Counted from the stretch's first letter, positions 6,266-13,201 are shown. The stretch is DNA of 14,867 nt from an uncultured Oscillospiraceae bacterium (GCA_910588365.1 CAJUQS010000176.1:1-14867); one strand, 5' to 3'. Notes: a model not told the origin generated them from the sequence alone. Made by a program: numbers and translations.

Positions 6266-9200
6266 TCAGGCGCGGTAGTTGTAGATGCGGTAGATGATGG
6301 CGGCGGCTTCTCCGCGGTTGAAGGCCTTCTCGCCCTGGTAGTAGGCCGCGCCGCTGGAGGAATCACCGAAGATGATGCCCGCCTTGTTCAGCGCCAGGAC
6401 GTAGGGATCCTTGCTGTCCACGAAGGGGCTGGTGCTGGTGTCGGTCACGGGGCTGAGCTTCAGAGCCTTGGCCGTCATGGCCGCGATGGTGTTGCGGTCC
6501 ACGGTGGCGCTGAGGGTGTAGCTGCTGGCGCTGCCGGGCAGGATGCCGTTGTTGATGGCCAGGGTCAGGTAGTTGACAGCCCAGTTGGTGCCGCTGCCCT
6601 GGGCCTGCTCGGGATAGCCGGCGGCCAGGAGGATGAGCTTGAGGGCCTCGCCGTAGGTCATCTCACGCTCGGGATGGAACTTCCCGTCGTCATAGCCGCC
6701 CACAATGCCCGCGCTGGCCAGGACGCTGACGTAGGTGTTGGACCAGTGGTTGGCGGTGTCGGGGAAGGTCTTGCCCGGGGTGGTGGGCGCGGCGGCCTGG
6801 GTCACGGCGATGCTGATGTTGCCGGTGGCAACGGTCTGGTTGCTGGAGTTATAGGCCACAAAGGGGATGGTGGCGGTGCCGTTGAAGCCCGCGGCGGGCT
6901 TGTAGAGCACGTCGCCGATGTTGTTGCTGGTGCCGCTGAGCACGAAGCGGCTGCCGCTGGTCACGTTGACGCCGTTCTGGGTCAGGGTGCCGCTGCTGGG
7001 ACTGCCCAGGGTGATGTAGGAGGCAGTCGTGACGGAGGCGGAAACGGCGTTGTAGAAGGTGGTGGCGTTCAGGTTCACGCCGCTGGCACCGCAGCTGTAG
7101 CTGACGTTCAGGTTGCTGACCACGCTGGGCGTACCGGCGGCCAGGGTGATGGTCAGGGTGCCGGCGCGGTTGGTGGAGGCGCTGGAGGAAGAGGTGGTGC
7201 TGCCGTAGCCGGTGAAGTTCACGGTAACGGTGGCGGCGCCGGTGCTGTTGGAGTTATAGATCAGGTTGCCGATGGCCACCTGGCTGCCGCTGGCGCTGGC
7301 GTAGCAGCTGGTGGAGTTGCCCACCACGCTGGAGCCGTTGACGCCGTTGGTCAGGGAGCCGGCGGAGCAGCTGGTGAAGCGGACATAGCTCAGGTTGCCG
7401 GAGGGATACATGCCCTTCCACCAGGAGGTGAAATCGCTGGTCTTGAAGTTCAGGTTCTGGCCGGCGGTGCCGCTCATGGTCAGGGTGGTGGGGGTGGCGG
7501 TGCCGGACATGTTGAAGGTGATGGTGCCGGAGTAGGTGCCGTAGTCACCGTAGGCGGTGATGTTGAAGCTGGCGGTGCTGGACTTGCCGTTGGGGGTGAA
7601 GACCACGTTCTCCAGGGCGGAGCTGCCGTAGCTGGTGCGGCCGCCAACATGGTAGCGGGTGCCGGTGGAGGCGCTCAGGGAGCCGCCGGTGGTGCTGACG
7701 CTGGAGAAGGTGACATAGCGCAGGGTGTCATAGCCGTAATAGCCGTTGTTCCAGCCATTGCCCCAGCCGTTCCAGTTGTAATCATAGTTGACAATGGAGC
7801 CGGTGGTTCTGTCGATCCAGGCGTTGCGGGAGCTGTCCCAATAGTAACGGTCGCTGTTCCAGCCGCTGCCATAGCCGTAGCGGCTGCTGACGGCGGACTG
7901 GAGCTCGGAGACGATGGAGGTGCCGCCGGCATCGTCCGTGCTACCCAGAGAGTAGCCGGTGCTGTTGGCGTAGACCGTGGCGCTGGCGCTGATGGAGCCG
8001 TAGTTGTGGTAAGTATAATCGGTGCGGATGGTCCAGGACTGAGATGCAGTGTCAACCAGTGTTGCGTTGTTGTGAGTGGTAGAGTTGTAGGCTCTGGCGG
8101 TGCAGGTCAATGTATAGGTAGTGGTACTGCTGTTGAGATAGTAGGCATCCACTGTGCAGCTAGAACCGCCGTAGGGATAACTGGTAGTACCCACCGTATG
8201 ATTAGTTGTGGAAAGGGCACCACTGGAATAATTGCTGGGAGTAATCGACCAGCTATAGTCATAAGAGTAACTGTTAGCGTTATTGGCTGTGGAAGAACCG
8301 ACCACAGGTGTTACTGTGAAGGTTGCAGTGCGGTTGTACCAGTTGGTATTATAGTCGTTGTAGTAGCGATTGAGGTAAACAGTGGCAGTGCTGGAGGGGC
8401 TGCGGGTCAGGGTGAAGTTGATGTCCTGTGCAACCCGGACAGTACAAATTTTGGGGCCAGCGACAGTAGCACCCTTGCTGTCAACCAGGGTTGCAGTAAC
8501 CTCTGCGCTGCCCTGCGCAAGGCCGTAGACAAGGATAGAAGCTCTTGCGCTGCTGCCGTAGCTCTGATCAAGAGGTGTTGTAGCAGTCTGAACGCCGCCT
8601 GCGTTCTGGAACAGAACGGAGCTATTGCTGGAAGACCAATTTACCTTATACCCTGCACTGGCGTTCACATTGGCTTCGACAGTAAGAGTTTGTGCGGTCT
8701 GCAAGGTCGGAATCGTGAGAGTACTAGGGACATTGAAATTGATAGCAACAGTATTAACTGTCACAGTAGCGGTATCGCTAACACCAGATACCGCAACCCC
8801 GTCTTTGTAAAGCTGGGCGCTGAGCGTTACAGTACCCGCTGATACACCGTAGATGTAGACGGACTCATTCGTTGCCAAGGTAGCTTCCGATGCTCCTGTA
8901 GAGGCAACACTGGAAGTGGCTGCCAGCTTAACGGTGCTGGTGTTGGGGACGGACCACTTCACTGTATAACCCGTACCAGTCACATTGGTCAACTTAGCGG
9001 TGGTCGTTGTATAGCTGTCCTTAGTGACGGAGATGTCGGAAATGGAGATCGTGGGGGTAGTCACAGCATTGATAGAGACATTTACAGTTGCAGGTGGAGT
9101 TGCTACTGCTTCTGCCTGGGCAGTCGGATCATTTTTGGTTTTCCGAGTTCCAGTAGCAAAAACGGAAATAGTAGTGCTGGTTGTAGATGTAGCCACAGGT

Positions 9201-9502
9201 TTCACTGTTGCTGTGTTGCTACTAGCAGCCGTCTGGCTGACTGTTACTACGTTATTATTCGCGGGTGTAAAAGAATAGCCAGTAATCTCATAGTCATACT
9301 TTTCGGTTTCAGGCCAAGTGACATTTGTGACAGTTAAAGATTTGGCGGCCTCACCTACGTTGAAAGACAGCGCCGATGGACTCATTGTTAAAGTTGCGCC
9401 CGTTATAGTCTGTTCCCCCGCCGCCAACGCAGACGGGACCATTGAACAAACCATTGCCATCACCAGAAGCAGGGACAGCAATTTGCGTCTCATGTTTTTC
9501 AT
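6266..9502 (-). CDS. Secreted S-layer-homology (SLH) domain protein with Ig-like repeats
   Basis: A 1078-residue exported cell-surface protein. A signal peptide (residues about 1-28) has a basic start (MKNMRRK), a hydrophobic core and an ALA-A cleavage site. Residues 30-480 are Thr/Ser/Val-rich beta-type segments resembling bacterial Ig-like (Big) repeats. Residues about 540-592 are very rich in Trp, Tyr, Asn and Gly (NWNGWGNGWNNGYYGYD). More Ser/Thr-rich beta segments follow to about 905. Three SLH repeats (about 911-961, 971-1016, 1023-1075) should hold the protein to pyruvylated secondary wall polymer; FPDTANHW opens the first. The start at 9502 has AAGGAAAGG eight bases upstream, but M4 is possible. 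Codon use changes near residue 487. The role (adhesion, S-layer or enzyme anchoring) cannot be read from the sequence; no catalytic domain is seen. Confidence 0.93.
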   Translation of the reverse strand: MKNMRRKLLSLLLVMAMVCSMVPSALAAGEQTITGATLTMSPSALSFNVGEAAKSLTVTNVTWPETEKYDYEITGYSFTPANNNVVTVSQTAASSNTATVKPVATSTTSTTISVFATGTRKTKNDPTAQAEAVATPPATVNVSINAVTTPTISISDISVTKDSYTTTTAKLTNVTGTGYTVKWSVPNTSTVKLAATSSVASTGASEATLATNESVYIYGVSAGTVTLSAQLYKDGVAVSGVSDTATVTVNTVAINFNVPSTLTIPTLQTAQTLTVEANVNASAGYKVNWSSSNSSVLFQNAGGVQTATTPLDQSYGSSARASILVYGLAQGSAEVTATLVDSKGATVAGPKICTVRVAQDINFTLTRSPSSTATVYLNRYYNDYNTNWYNRTATFTVTPVVGSSTANNANSYSYDYSWSITPSNYSSGALSTTNHTVGTTSYPYGGSSCTVDAYYLNSSTTTYTLTCTARAYNSTTHNNATLVDTASQSWTIRTDYTYHNYGSISASATVYANSTGYSLGSTDDAGGTSIVSELQSAVSSRYGYGSGWNSDRYYWDSSRNAWIDRTTGSIVNYDYNWNGWGNGWNNGYYGYDTLRYVTFSSVSTTGGSLSASTGTRYHVGGRTSYGSSALENVVFTPNGKSSTASFNITAYGDYGTYSGTITFNMSGTATPTTLTMSGTAGQNLNFKTSDFTSWWKGMYPSGNLSYVRFTSCSAGSLTNGVNGSSVVGNSTSCYASASGSQVAIGNLIYNSNSTGAATVTVNFTGYGSTTSSSSASTNRAGTLTITLAAGTPSVVSNLNVSYSCGASGVNLNATTFYNAVSASVTTASYITLGSPSSGTLTQNGVNVTSGSRFVLSGTSNNIGDVLYKPAAGFNGTATIPFVAYNSSNQTVATGNISIAVTQAAAPTTPGKTFPDTANHWSNTYVSVLASAGIVGGYDDGKFHPEREMTYGEALKLILLAAGYPEQAQGSGTNWAVNYLTLAINNGILPGSASSYTLSATVDRNTIAAMTAKALKLSPVTDTSTSPFVDSKDPYVLALNKAGIIFGDSSSGAAYYQGEKAFNRGEAAAIIYRIYNYRA

Positions 9503-9531
9503 ATCCTTTTCCTTTCCTTCCTTTCTTTGCG

Positions 9532-9669
9532 CTAATGGATTGTCTGGGGCTGGGGCTTGTACTGATTTTCGCCTGTACCGATACAGAGGATAAAGTCGTT
9601 GATGGCCTTCTCACTCCACCCGGACGCCCTGAGCCCCAAGATCATCCTCGCTGTCTCAGTCATATTCAC
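9532..9669 (-). CDS. Small conserved-type protein, 45 residues, upstream of the SLH gene
   Basis: A short gene ending 29 bases before the SLH start and probably co-transcribed with it. It starts at GTG (9669) with AAGGGAG eight bases upstream; an in-frame ATG at 9663 would give 43 residues but a 14-base spacing. The peptide contains MILGLRASGWSEKAINDFIL followed by a C-terminal GTGENQYKPQ tail. It has no signal or membrane segment and looks like one short amphipathic helix pair. I have an impression of similar short 'LR-x-x-GW-s-x-x-x-I-x-D-F-I-L' proteins in related Firmicutes, but cannot verify this and know no function. A GGGGC/GCCCC hairpin (9691-9703) lies just upstream. Confidence 0.6.
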   Translation of the reverse strand: MNMTETARMILGLRASGWSEKAINDFILCIGTGENQYKPQPQTIH

Positions 9670-9757
9670 TTGCTCAGCTCCCTTCCACATGGGGCCCGGC
9701 CCCAGATTTGGACTTACTACAAAGGACAGGATATCAGATCAATGTGAAAACTTCGTT

Positions 9758-10123
9758 TCAGACCTGTATCCTTTTTGCATCTTTTCTGAAAGATGCCAGA
9801 AATTCCTCCTCCTTCCACCGTTTCTGAATATAGACGTGAAAACAGGGTGAGAAGTTCCGCGTTCCGGAAAAAAATTTTGCCTGCCTCCCTCCCTGCCTGG
9901 TCCAGCGCAAAATAGCTTGACAAACAGCGGCCGCCGGACTATAATAAAACAAGAGGGGCGGTCCTCCTGGGTTCGAGCAGGAAGGCGGCCAATCGCTCAA
10001 GTTTATAGCTTGAAATTGCCGCTTCTTGCTAGGGATAGGGGGCGGCTGTTTCTTTAGCTGAGTGCCCAGCGAAACAGCCGCAATCACGAGCATAAGTAAT
10101 GCGATGGTTTCTGCAATGCTCAT
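9758..10123 (-). CDS. Candidate holin-like type I toxin ORF with an atypically long tail
   Basis: The ORF opens with a short hydrophobic helix (MSIAETIALLMLVIAAVSLG, residues 1-20) followed by TQLKK, the layout of the small membrane toxins called putative holin-like toxins in Firmicutes. The ribosome site AAAGGAGG is nearly perfect, eight bases before the ATG. Such toxins usually end soon after the lysines; here no stop occurs until residue 121, and residues 29-121 are Pro/Lys/Arg-rich and read through hairpins and the opposing promoter. Either the original stop was lost, giving an inactive or extended variant, or the tail is not functionally important. An antisense RNA (9952 onward, plus strand) overlaps the coding region. 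Family assignment is by pattern only. Confidence 0.5.
   Translation of the reverse strand: MSIAETIALLMLVIAAVSLGTQLKKQPPPIPSKKRQFQAINLSDWPPSCSNPGGPPLLFYYSPAAAVCQAILRWTRQGGRQAKFFSGTRNFSPCFHVYIQKRWKEEEFLASFRKDAKRIQV
9917..9945 (+). promoter_or_regulatory. Consensus promoter for an antisense RNA to the toxin ORF
   Basis: TTGACA (9917-9922) and TATAAT (9940-9945) with exactly 17 bases between: a perfect match to the housekeeping consensus. No plus-strand coding region with a ribosome site follows closely. The transcript, starting near 9952, would run antisense to the minus-strand ORF at 9758-10123. Confidence 0.8.
9952..10081 (+). ncRNA. Predicted antisense (antitoxin) RNA
   Basis: The RNA expected from the consensus promoter at 9917-9945 has three successive hairpins. 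The first (TCCTG/CAGGA, 9965-9982) has an eight-base loop containing UUCG, a YUNR-type turn common in antisense RNA loops. The second (9985-10022) has GCGG/CCGC, CAAT/ATTG and CAAG/CTTG stems. The third (GCGGCTGTTTC 10042-10052 with GAAACAGCCGC 10071-10081) is an 11-bp perfect stem. The end is a guess: the third stem lacks a U-run on this strand, so the RNA may extend toward the toxin ribosome site at 10132-10139. Role as RNA antitoxin is inferred. Confidence 0.5.
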
Positions 10124-10179
10124 GGGCGCAACCTCCTTTCGGGCACTTGGAAGTTGGCACCCGCCCCTCTTGCTCTTTT

Positions 10180-10208
10180 AGCATACCACAATCGGATAAA
10201 AAGCACAA
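10180..10208 (-). promoter_or_regulatory. Candidate promoter of the toxin ORF
   Basis: On the minus strand, TATGCT (10180-10185) lies 17 bases from a weak TTGTGC (10203-10208). The transcript would start near 10173, exactly where CAAGAGGGGCGG begins (10172 down to 10161). The same twelve bases begin four bases after the -10 box of the opposing RNA (9950-9961). The boxes are weaker than those of the antisense promoter, as is usual for type I toxins. Confidence 0.4.
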
Positions 10209-10219
10209 GGGCATTGTCC

Positions 10220-10248
10220 TTGACAGCGCTTTTCATGGCATGTATAAT
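10220..10248 (+). promoter_or_regulatory. Perfect consensus promoter for the coiled-coil gene
   Basis: TTGACA (10220-10225) and TATAAT (10243-10248) with a 17-base spacer. The start point would fall near 10255, at the beginning of the GGAGG ribosome site (10256-10260), leaving a leader of only about 15 bases before the ATG at 10270. Confidence 0.85.
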
Positions 10249-10269
10249 GAAAAGCGGAGGTGGACAACT

Positions 10270-10539
10270 ATGCTGGATGAAAAGGATCTGCAAATGATCC
10301 AGGAAATGCTTGACCGGAGCGTGGAACAGACTGTGGGACGGACCGAATCCCGGCTGGTGGCCTATATCGAGTCCGCCGTGATGCCGAAGTTCGACCTGCT
10401 GGCCGACGGCCATAAGCTGCTTTTGGACACCATGGCGCCCAAGAGCCGCGTGGAGGAGCTGGAGGACGAGGTGTCTTTCATGAAACAGGTCATCAAGGCC
10501 ATGTCCCGCGATATCGCGGAGCTGAAAAAAGCGCAATAA
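10270..10539 (+). CDS. Small acidic coiled-coil protein of unknown function
   Basis: An 89-residue soluble protein without signal or membrane segment. The N-terminal part (LDEKDLQMIQEMLDRSVEQT) and C-terminal part (VEELEDEVSFMKQVIKAMSR) show leucine/isoleucine/methionine heptad spacing typical of coiled coils. The middle contains AVMPKFDLLADGHKLLLD. I do not recognise a named family. The frame is open back to 10099, but the ATG at 10270 has GGAGG nine bases upstream and a consensus promoter that begins transcription only at about 10255, so it is the start. It is a single-gene transcript ended by the terminator at 10539-10569. Oligomerisation is likely; function is unknown. Confidence 0.8.
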   Translation: MLDEKDLQMIQEMLDRSVEQTVGRTESRLVAYIESAVMPKFDLLADGHKLLLDTMAPKSRVEELEDEVSFMKQVIKAMSRDIAELKKAQ

Positions 10540-10569
10540 ACTCCCGTCCCCACGTGGGGGACGGGAGTT
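10539..10569. terminator. Bidirectional terminator between the coiled-coil gene and galM
   Basis: AACTCCCGTCCCC (10539-10551) pairs perfectly with GGGGACGGGAGTT (10557-10569), followed by TTTC on the plus strand. It overlaps the last base of the coiled-coil stop codon and lies just after the convergent galM stop, so it can end both transcripts. Confidence 0.88.
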
Positions 10570-10575
10570 TTCTGA

Positions 10576-11610
10576 TCAAAGGTGTACAAACCGGTACTCA
10601 GTGGTGAAGTCGTAGCGGCGGCCGGGCCGGAGGAGGATGTCCCCCCAATCGGGGTGGTTGGGGCTGTCGGGGAAGAACTGGGTCTCCAGGCACACGGCAC
10701 AGCGGGGGCGGTAGACCATGCTGCGCTTGCCGCGGACGGCGCCGTCCAGGAAATTGGCGGTGTAGAGCTGGAGGCCGGGCTTCTCGGTCCAGGTCTCCAT
10801 GACGATGCCGGAGCGGTCGCCGGTGAGCCGGGCGGCCCGGCGCAGGCCCTGGGCGGGGTCCAGGACGAAATTGTGGTCGTAGCCGCCCACGTTGCGCAGC
10901 TGCTGGTCGTCGGCGCCCAGGTCCCGGCCCAGGGGCTTCTCGGCGGTGAAGTCGAAGGGGGAGCCGGCCACGGGGCGGGACATGGAGATAGGGATGCTGT
11001 CCAGGCCAACGGGCGTATAGCGGCTGGCGGCCAGCCAGAGGGGGTGGCGCATGGCGTCGCCGCCGCCGTTGAGGTTGAAATAGGCGTGGCTGGTGATGTT
11101 GCAGTAGGTGGTCTGATCGCACTCCGCCTGATAGCGCAGGCTGAGGGCGGAGGGGGTGAGGGTGTAGGTGACGCGCAGGGTCAGCTCGCCGGGGAAGCCG
11201 CCCTCGCCGGCGGCGGCGGTGTAGGTGAGGGTGACGGCGTTTTCGCCGTCCTGCCGGCCCTGGAACACCCGGCGGCTGAAGCCCCGGGGACCGCCATGGA
11301 GCTGCTTGGGGCCCTCGTTGGCCTCCAGGGGGACGCGCACGCCGTCGATGAGGCAGCTTGCGCCGGCGATGCGGTTGGCGTACCGCCCGACCACCGCGCC
11401 CATATAGCAGCTGTTGTCCTCGTACCCGGCCATGCTGTCGTAGCCCAGCACCACGTCCACCAGATCGCGGTTCCGGTCGGGCACCCGCAGCGCGCGGAGG
11501 GCCGCGCCGTAGGTGATGACCTCGGCCTCCAGCGTACCGCAGCGCAGGATGAACTTCTCCACGGGCTGTCCGTCCCGGGTGCTGCCAAAGGCCTCCTTGA
11601 TCACTGCCAT
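10576..11610 (-). CDS. galM: Aldose 1-epimerase (mutarotase)
   Basis: Interconverts alpha and beta anomers of galactose, glucose and related sugars in the cytosol. The 344 residues match GalM. Landmarks: GRYANRI at 75-81, KQLHGG with substrate-binding H105, TSHAYFNLNG with the catalytic acid H175, YDHNF with D245, and LETQFFPDSPNH with the catalytic base E309. AGGAGG lies about eight bases before the ATG. No Leloir-pathway gene (galK, galT, galE) is nearby, so the physiological sugar cannot be inferred. It is divergent from dsdA and shares its 3' terminator with the coiled-coil gene. Confidence 0.95.
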   Translation of the reverse strand: MAVIKEAFGSTRDGQPVEKFILRCGTLEAEVITYGAALRALRVPDRNRDLVDVVLGYDSMAGYEDNSCYMGAVVGRYANRIAGASCLIDGVRVPLEANEGPKQLHGGPRGFSRRVFQGRQDGENAVTLTYTAAAGEGGFPGELTLRVTYTLTPSALSLRYQAECDQTTYCNITSHAYFNLNGGGDAMRHPLWLAASRYTPVGLDSIPISMSRPVAGSPFDFTAEKPLGRDLGADDQQLRNVGGYDHNFVLDPAQGLRRAARLTGDRSGIVMETWTEKPGLQLYTANFLDGAVRGKRSMVYRPRCAVCLETQFFPDSPNHPDWGDILLRPGRRYDFTTEYRFVHL

Positions 11611-11667
11611 AGCGATTTCCTCCTATTGTAGAACTCAGATTTGCAAGGGGGGTATCCCCATCCTGTT

Positions 11668-11696
11668 AGTATAGCTTATCTCAATAAAAAAAACAA
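11668..11696 (-). promoter_or_regulatory. Sigma-A promoter for galM
   Basis: Minus-strand TATACT (11668-11673) and TTGTTT (11691-11696) with 17 bases between. The predicted transcript begins near 11661, about 50 bases before the galM ATG. The -35 boxes of this promoter and the dsdA promoter are three bases apart, back to back. Confidence 0.6.
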
Positions 11697-11698
11697 GA

Positions 11699-11727
11699 TT
11701 GATTTTGTCCAGGCCGGCCGGTATAAT
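11699..11727 (+). promoter_or_regulatory. Sigma-A promoter for dsdA
   Basis: TTGATT (11699-11704) and TATAAT (11722-11727) with a 17-base spacer. The spacer includes the palindromic AGGCCGGCC. The transcript would start near 11734 and carry the twin-hairpin repeat (11737-11791) in its leader. No dsdC-type LysR regulator gene is present in the window. Confidence 0.75.
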
Positions 11728-11736
11728 AGACGAAAA

Positions 11737-11791
11737 GAAGCAAAGCTTCGCGTAAAATCTTTTGATCCTTCTCTTTTTCAAAGAAAAGGAT
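11737..11791 (-). repeat. Twin-hairpin dispersed repeat, copy 3, in the dsdA leader
   Basis: GAAGC (11737-11741) pairs with GCTTC (11745-11749), and ATCCTT ... AAGGAT (11765-11791) forms the long AT-rich hairpin; between them lies GTAAAATCTTTTG. Read on the minus strand this has the same order as the other copies. It lies between the dsdA promoter and ribosome site, so it forms most of the predicted 5' leader. Confidence 0.6.
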
Positions 11792-11815
11792 GATGCCGAA
11801 AAGGAGGGCGCTCGG

Positions 11816-13120
11816 ATGGAAAAGACGCTGGCGCAGTGGCGGGCGGAGGGGCCCGTGTTTGGAGATCTGATGGACCTGAGGGAGACGGTTTGGCTGAACC
11901 CCGGCCTGGTTCCCGCGGCGGCGGGGCTGGACGGGGCGGACGTCACCGCAGCGGATGTGGCCGGCGCCGCGGCGCGGCTGGAGCGCTTCGCGCCCTATAT
12001 TGCCCGGGTGTTCCCGGAGACGGCGGCGGCCGGCGGGCTCATCGAGTCGCCCCTGGCGGAGATCCCCGTGATGCAGCGGGCCCTGGGGGACTTCCCCGGA
12101 CGGCTGCTGCTCAAGCAGGACAGCCACCTGCCCATCTCCGGCTCCATCAAGGCCCGGGGCGGCATCTACGAGGTGCTGCACCTGGCGGAGGAGATCGCCA
12201 TCAGGGAGGGCGTGCTGTCCCTGGAGGACAATTATGAGAAGCTGGCGGAGCCGGACTGCCGGGCGATCTTCGGCCGGTACGCGGTGGCGGTGGGCTCCAC
12301 GGGGAACCTGGGGCTCTCCATCGGCATCATGAGCGCCGCCCTGGGCTTCCGGGTGACGGTCCACATGTCCGCCGACGCCCGCCAGTGGAAGAAGGACATG
12401 CTGCGCAGCAAGGGCGTGACGGTGGTGGAGTACGCCGGGGACTACAGCAAGGCCGTGGCCGAGGGGCGGCGGCAGGCCGCGGCGGACCCGTTCTGCCACT
12501 TCGTGGACGACGAGAACTCCAAGACCCTGTTTTTGGGCTACGCGGTGGCGGCGGAGCGGCTGAAAAAACAGCTGGAGGAGCGGCATATCCCGGTGGACGG
12601 GGAGCACCCCCTGTTCGTGTACCTGCCCTGCGGGGTGGGCGGCGGGCCGGGCGGCGTGGCCTTCGGGCTGAAGCTGATCTACGGGGACAACGTCCACTGC
12701 TTCTTCGCCGAGCCCACCCACGCCCCCTGCATGACCCTGGGGCTGGCTACGGGCCTCCATGACGGCATCTCGGTGGAGGACTTCGGCATTGACGGGAAAA
12801 CCGCCGCCGACGGGCTGGCGGTTGGCCGGGCGTCCAGCTTTGTGGGCCGGACCATGGCGCCGCTGCTGAGCGGGTGCTACACCGTGGAGGACGATCGGCT
12901 CTACCGGCTGCTGCGTCAGATGGCGGACACGGAGCACATCCGCCTGGAGCCCAGCGCTTTGGCGGGGGTGCCCGGCATGGGGCTCGTCTGCGCCGGCGCC
13001 GGATCGGCCTATGCCCGGGAGCGGGGACTGAAGCTGGAAAATGCCGTCCACATCGCCTGGGCCACCGGCGGCAGCATGGTTCCGCCGGAGATCTGGCAGG
13101 AGTACTATTCTTTTTCTTGA
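11816..13120 (+). CDS. dsdA: D-serine ammonia-lyase (D-serine dehydratase)
   Basis: PLP enzyme that converts D-serine to pyruvate and ammonia, for detoxification or use of D-serine. The 434 residues match DsdA (about 440). The PLP lysine is K112 in ISGSIKARGG, the cofactor phosphate loop GSTGNLG is at 160-166, and a glycine-rich loop CGVGGGPGG is at 272-280. The frame is open back to 11762, but AAGGAGGG (11801-11808), seven bases before the ATG at 11816, fixes the start. The last residues (YYSFS) and the TGA stop are encoded by the left arm of a twin-hairpin repeat, so the natural C-terminus was probably altered by a few residues. A terminator follows at 13202-13236. Confidence 0.95.
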   Translation: MEKTLAQWRAEGPVFGDLMDLRETVWLNPGLVPAAAGLDGADVTAADVAGAAARLERFAPYIARVFPETAAAGGLIESPLAEIPVMQRALGDFPGRLLLKQDSHLPISGSIKARGGIYEVLHLAEEIAIREGVLSLEDNYEKLAEPDCRAIFGRYAVAVGSTGNLGLSIGIMSAALGFRVTVHMSADARQWKKDMLRSKGVTVVEYAGDYSKAVAEGRRQAAADPFCHFVDDENSKTLFLGYAVAAERLKKQLEERHIPVDGEHPLFVYLPCGVGGGPGGVAFGLKLIYGDNVHCFFAEPTHAPCMTLGLATGLHDGISVEDFGIDGKTAADGLAVGRASSFVGRTMAPLLSGCYTVEDDRLYRLLRQMADTEHIRLEPSALAGVPGMGLVCAGAGSAYARERGLKLENAVHIAWATGGSMVPPEIWQEYYSFS

Positions 13121-13166
13121 AAAAAGAACCAAAAAGAACTTTTTACGCAAAACTGCCGCTTTGCTT
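13107..13166 (+). repeat. Twin-hairpin dispersed repeat, copy 4, supplying the dsdA stop codon
   Basis: TTCTTTTTC-TTGA-AAAAAGAA at about 13108-13128, then CAAAAAGAACTTTTTACGC and a second, decayed hairpin (GCAAAACTGC ... TTTGC). The order is the same as at 14480-14540. The TGA at 13118-13120 inside the first hairpin is the dsdA stop. Confidence 0.7.
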
Positions 13167-13201
13167 GTCAGCTCCGAGCTGTCTAACAGCCGACTGCGCG
13201 G

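Noticed and set aside
6236..8842. 868-residue plus-strand open frame opposite the SLH gene
   Set aside because: Composition is Gly/Ala/Val-rich repetition caused by the codon bias of the real minus-strand gene; there is no ribosome site, and the minus frame has a signal peptide and SLH domains.
9965..9982. Possible tRNA T-arm (GGTTCGAG loop closed by TCCTG/CAGGA)
   Set aside because: No acceptor, D or anticodon stems are placed correctly around it; it fits better as the first hairpin of the predicted antisense RNA.
10029..10214. 61-residue minus-strand frame overlapping the toxin start
   Set aside because: It covers the toxin promoter and ribosome site in another frame and has no ribosome site of its own.
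10582..11631. 349-residue plus-strand open frame opposite galM
   Set aside because: Gly/Ala/Val-rich shadow of galM; galM has all catalytic residues and a good ribosome site.
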